Source: Pseudomonadota bacterium (GTDB lineage: Bacteria > Myxococcota > Polyangia > Polyangiales > Polyangiaceae). From it: 18,983 bases of DNA. Position numbers and translations under genes: made by a program. This document shows positions 16,801 to 18,983 of this stretch, piece by piece. Within the stretch, counting starts at the first letter, position 1, and every line of letters begins with the position of its first letter. Under the pieces are notes generated by a model. It ran no database searches, was not told the origin of the DNA, and worked only from the letters and a program-made list of their open reading frames with translations. The DNA is taken from contig JAEZYO010000052.1 of the NCBI GenBank assembly GCA_023419055.1, positions 1 to 18,983 of the forward strand, read 5' to 3'.

Positions 16801-18622
16801 ACGAGAGGGCCTCAAGCTGCTCGAGGCGAGCCTCGAGTCGGAGCTCTTCTCCTGGTTCGAGCTCGAGGGCGACGTCACGCGAAGCGCCGAGCAGCGCGCT
16901 CGCGCCCGCCGCGCGTGGGATCGGCTCGGGACGGGCCTCCCTCCCGCCTTGAGCGACGTCTTCTGGCGCCACCCACGCCGCGCTGCGCTCGGCGAGCTCA
17001 CGCGCGCCTTCACGGTCACGGCGGCGACGTCGAGAGACTCCGCGGCGCTCACTCGCCTGCTCTCGCTGAACCGCCGCATCAACTCCTCGCTCGCGGTCAC
17101 GCGCGTGCTCGAGTCTGCGCTCGAGTCGGCCATCGAGCTTACCTTCGCGGAGCGCGGGTTTCTGCTGCTCCGGCGTCAGGCGGAGCTCGAGGAGCACGTG
17201 GCGCGCGCGAGCGGCGAGCCGCGCGTGGTGTTCTTCGAGGACGACGACGCTGCCTACACGAGCGGCGGTGGCCCGAGTCGTACCGTCGTCGGTCGGGTGC
17301 TCGAACGTGAAGAGCCGGTCCTCACGACGGACGCCGAGGTGGACGCGCGCTTCGCGCCGGGGAGCTCGATCCACGCCCTGCGCTTGAAATCGGTGCTGTG
17401 TGTTCCGATCTCGTCCCCGAGCGGCGCCCTGGGTGCCCTCTACGTGGACAGCCGCGTCCAGCGCGCGCGCTTCAGCCTCGCGGAGCGCGACCTGTTGCTC
17501 GCATTTGCCGACCAGGTCGCGATCGCGCTCCGGAACGCGCGCCTTCACGCGGAGCTCGAACAGCGGACCCGCGAGCTCGAGGAGCAAAAGCGCGCCGTCG
17601 AGCGGCTCTCGCGGGGACAGGCGCGAGAGATCGAGCGGCTACAGCGCGAGGTCGCCCTTCGCCAGCAGCGCCTCGAGTCGAGCTACGACTATTCTCGAAT
17701 CGCCGGTCGCGGCGCCGCCATGCGCGAGCTCCTCGAGCGCGTGGATCGCGTGGTCGACTCCGCCGCGAACGTCCTCGTGCAGGGCGAGAGCGGGACGGGA
17801 AAGGAGCTCGTCGCGCGCGCCATCCACTTCAACGGTCCCCGCAAGGAGCACCCCTTCGTCGGGATCAACTGCGCCGCGCTGCCGGAAAGTCTGCTCGAGT
17901 CCGAGCTCTTCGGACACGTACGAGGCGCCTTCACGGGCGCCGATCGCGACCGACAGGGCCTGATGCCGGCAGCAAACCAAGGCACGCTCTTCCTCGACGA
18001 GGTCGGCGAGCTGCCGCTCGCCACTCAAGCCAAGCTCCTCAGGGTGCTTCAGGAACGTGAGGTCCGGCCGCTCGGGTCGACGAAATCGCAGAAGCTCGAT
18101 ATCCGCCTGATCTGCGCGACGCATCGCGATCTCGGCGCGGAGGTCGCCGAGGGGCGCTTCCGGGAGGACCTCTACTACCGCATCGCGGTGGTCAGCTTGC
18201 GCGTACCGCCGCTCCGAGAGCGGGTCGAAGATCTGCCCGAAATCGCCGCCGCCATTCTCCAACGCCTGGCTCGCGACGCGGGGCGCGAAGTACCGGCGCT
18301 CGCCCCCGACGCGCTGCGCGCGCTCGCCGCTCACCCGTTTCCGGGCAACGTGCGCGAGCTCGAGAACGTGCTGACGCGCGCCTTCGTGCTCGCGAGCTCG
18401 TCGCGCCTCGTCGCCTCCGATCTCGATCTCGGACAGGCGCGCGCGCGCACGGGTCGCAGTCGGAGCCGGAGAGAGTTCGAGGGCGAAGAGCGCGAGCGCA
18501 TCTTGCGCTCGCTCGAGAGCTCCCGCTGGAACGTGAGCGTCGTCGCTCGTACGCTCGGCATCCCGCGCAACACGCTGTACCGGAAGCTTGCGCGTTACGG
18601 CCTGGAAAGAAAGGTCACCTAA
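13814..18622 (+). CDS. Ser/Thr kinase - NTPase - TPR-like - GAF - sigma-54 AAA+ - Fis HTH transcriptional activator
   Basis: The protein has 1602 residues. Kinase domain 19-243: glycine loop IGSGGASSV, K48, HGDFKPSN (140 is the catalytic Asp; Arg of HRD is Gly), DLG 158-160, APE 179-181; probably active. Residues 258-445 are a STAND/AAA-like NTPase whose Walker A is GERGMGVT (289-296), lacking the Lys, and whose Walker B is TLLVLEE. Residues 690-1040 are TPR-like helical repeats. GAF spans about 1075-1243, then a coiled coil to 1288. The sigma-54 AAA+ domain (1292-1525) has Walker A GESGTGKE, intact GAFTGA (1371-1376) and Walker B TLFLDEVGEL. A Fis-type helix-turn-helix ends the protein (1555-1596). 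It should activate sigma-54 promoters, with kinase and GAF as inputs. Start: ATG 13814 or, equally plausible, 13832; neither has a good Shine-Dalgarno sequence. Confidence 0.93.
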   Translation: MVQSKPMALVPGDRLMGRYRVLELIGSGGASSVSLALEEASERNVVVKELRADAPDLLNAFQSEFALLSRTSHPHLTRVFDFGSERVRGTLVHYYVAEHVPGVTLGAHARAARGRELLGPCLDALEGLHELHAIGVRHGDFKPSNVLVSQGGHGVLIDLGCARPFGPSSTLCGTEGFLAPELLRGESGDARSDLYSVGVTLRELFTVSGEAPSPKIQKLIQRLTAESVESRPSNLAEVLEHFGRSAPNLPVFPPAGALVGREKELGVFERWFDSFLRSGPAAPLFSVTGERGMGVTRLTRELVVRAGSRARVLRARCDEPNALARLLALATAGSAADEDAVRLSQSLERVHQPTLLVLEEYERLSEGERALLNSLSRLIDDETRLRLLVSGQEPFTRERSERVALGPLDRGAVRALAGRLLSDQQLEALLERTRGRPKDVERALDEHRRASPRSAGAARAETKTSAKLRELAGEERGRLGLLLVFGGELDPAELGLRFEDFSGLLAKGVAEREGARVRLSDRFSEATLRATLSARELEQAHERAAEHGLRDRASAEDLVRSLRHLFLAGKVERAEALLFAEERTLAGAGARELSMLCAVARRSRSASLLCRLAEIASAGGAPRPALALAALVSRRLRATSDDDAAEKARVALRALLAAAEALTRLGRGPRAERLLLSSLTRGYAVEEQAELYDRLARARLQRGDYAGAENAARAGISAELPPLLEGQLRETLGIALGYSGRSTEGELELQTALVRLGERASAREQARIFSHRGILAFRAGRVEQAVSDHRSALSLAERDGATDLAAVACLNLGTAEQQAGRLGAALESYERGAIFARATGRESTELTLRYNLANLYAELGSFERAEELLDRLERRADRARFEQFRPAIAILRAELDLHQARPEQAAVRLDALIAELTPEKQGRELVEAELRRADADLARGDAPGARARLEGLGPRVLELGAVDLEIGLELGRARVEIAERDSAARRRLEEALERARREGLKLLEASLESELFSWFELEGDVTRSAEQRARARRAWDRLGTGLPPALSDVFWRHPRRAALGELTRAFTVTAATSRDSAALTRLLSLNRRINSSLAVTRVLESALESAIELTFAERGFLLLRRQAELEEHVARASGEPRVVFFEDDDAAYTSGGGPSRTVVGRVLEREEPVLTTDAEVDARFAPGSSIHALRLKSVLCVPISSPSGALGALYVDSRVQRARFSLAERDLLLAFADQVAIALRNARLHAELEQRTRELEEQKRAVERLSRGQAREIERLQREVALRQQRLESSYDYSRIAGRGAAMRELLERVDRVVDSAANVLVQGESGTGKELVARAIHFNGPRKEHPFVGINCAALPESLLESELFGHVRGAFTGADRDRQGLMPAANQGTLFLDEVGELPLATQAKLLRVLQEREVRPLGSTKSQKLDIRLICATHRDLGAEVAEGRFREDLYYRIAVVSLRVPPLRERVEDLPEIAAAILQRLARDAGREVPALAPDALRALAAHPFPGNVRELENVLTRAFVLASSSRLVASDLDLGQARARTGRSRSRREFEGEERERILRSLESSRWNVSVVARTLGIPRNTLYRKLARYGLERKVT

Positions 18623-18657
18623 CTCGGGGGTGTGCGCCGATTACGCTGCAAAGTTCT

Positions 18658-18709
18658 AGAATTGCGGATTGGAACCGTTCCCAGAGTTGGAACCGCTCCC
18701 AGAATTGCG
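18658..18709. repeat. Compound repeat after the activator gene (TTGGAACCG tandem within AGAATTGCG)
   Basis: Two adjacent 18-bp units begin TTGGAACCG at 18669 and 18687 and differ at 2 positions. The first contains a perfect GGAAC-C-GTTCC palindrome. The pair is bracketed by AGAATTGCG at 18658-18666 and 18701-18709. The TTGGAAC core equals that of the operator-like repeats before the activator gene. It is probably a regulator-binding site upstream of the gene at 18768. Confidence 0.55.
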
Positions 18710-18767
18710 AGGTTCTTCGGTTCTACTGAGTTGAGCCGTGCTACCTGTGTGGAGCGTCAGCACTCCC

Positions 18768-18983
18768 ATGCGTCTCGCGATCATCGCGGCTTCGGACTAT
18801 CCCCAGAATAGTGAGCTTGCTCCACTCACCGACGTGGCGGCGCAACTCGACTTGCTCGGACAGCGCCTCGCGGAGCAGGACGCCGGCTTCTACGTTCACA
18901 TCTTCTCGGCGGAGCGCGGCCTCGCCGACGGCATCGAGAACGTGGTCGCGAACGCGACCGAACCCATCGAGGCGGTGCTGTTC
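18768..18983 (+). CDS. N-terminal part of a possible caspase-like (peptidase C14) protein
   Basis: Partial: 72 residues are visible and the gene runs off the window. It starts MRLAIIAASDYP, followed by LAPLTDVAAQLDLLGQRLAE, GFYVHIFSAERGLADGIENV and EPIEAVLF. A beta strand, a tyrosine near the start, a helix pairing 'laplTDVaaqldlL', and a second strand ending in VLF are reminiscent of bacterial caspase-fold proteins, in which a YxGH catalytic motif would come just past the window edge. No catalytic residue is visible, so this is tentative. GGAG lies 13 bases before the ATG, rather far. It lies 145 bases after the activator gene, with the TTGGAACCG repeats between. Confidence 0.5.
   Translation, partial: MRLAIIAASDYPQNSELAPLTDVAAQLDLLGQRLAEQDAGFYVHIFSAERGLADGIENVVANATEPIEAVLF

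Noticed and set aside
15620..17587. 655-codon minus-strand frame inside the giant activator gene
   Set aside because: It is a shadow of the TPR/GAF region; composition is arginine/glutamate/leucine-biased and no motif is visible.
18710..18767. Search for a sigma-54 promoter in front of the caspase-like gene
   Set aside because: No GG-N10-GC pair with a reasonable -24/-12 context was found, so the gene cannot be called a direct sigma-54 target from sequence.

Overview
The window is GC-rich, densely coded DNA. It is full of outer-membrane-type lipoproteins, Gly/Ser-rich linkers, Cys-rich repeats and a giant kinase/sigma-54 activator fusion. I infer a myxobacterium, probably of the Polyangia/Sorangium type; no rRNA or single-copy marker is present to prove this. 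I see no tRNA, CRISPR array, insertion sequence or phage gene. Apart from a few low-complexity tracts the composition is even, so nothing points to recent transfer. No gene-free stretch exceeds 300 bases.

Layout. (1) 1-528 (+) is the C-terminal part of an ADP-ribosylglycohydrolase-like protein, cut by the window edge. (2) 611-4397, all minus strand: a regulator that appears to join an N-terminal helical segment, a LON-N-like domain, an FHA domain and a degenerate GGDEF domain; a lipoprotein with a Gly/Ser linker and a lectin-like domain; an alanine/lysine-rich helical lipoprotein; and a short two-helix membrane protein with a GTG start. (3) 4618-5352 (+) is a coiled-coil, tail-anchored protein. 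It overlaps tail to tail with a YihY/BrkB-type membrane protein (5332-6276, -). (4) 6445-7649 (-) is an orphan GspG-like pseudopilin followed by a putative lipoprotein. (5) 7885-12071 (+) is a tight five-gene operon: two polytopic membrane proteins, a membrane-anchored coiled-coil protein, an OmpR-type response regulator and a histidine kinase. (6) 12079-13674 (-) is a pair of secreted lipoproteins, the upstream one built of Cys-rich DPDC repeats. (7) 13814-18622 (+) is a 1602-residue sigma-54 activator. Its order is Ser/Thr kinase, degenerate P-loop NTPase, TPR-like region, GAF, AAA+ sigma-54 domain with an intact GAFTGA loop, and a Fis-type helix-turn-helix. (8) 18768 to the end (+) is the start of a possible caspase-like gene.

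The most interesting part is 12.1-18.8 kb. The intergenic region between the DPDC lipoprotein and the giant activator carries a good sigma-54 promoter (TGGATCGGGCTTTGCA) facing the lipoprotein. About 80-115 bases upstream of its expected start lie two perfect TTGGAACA direct repeats, 10 bp apart, and a 7-bp inverted repeat. That is where an activator would be expected to bind. The same TTGGAAC core recurs twice in an 18-bp tandem repeat just after the activator gene, before the caspase-like gene. I infer a self-contained circuit in which the kinase/GAF-controlled activator drives the divergent secreted lipoproteins, possibly regulates itself, and possibly influences the downstream gene. No sigma-54 promoter was found for that downstream gene.

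The second candidate system is the 7.9-12.1 kb operon. It couples a two-component pair to three uncharacterised membrane-associated proteins.
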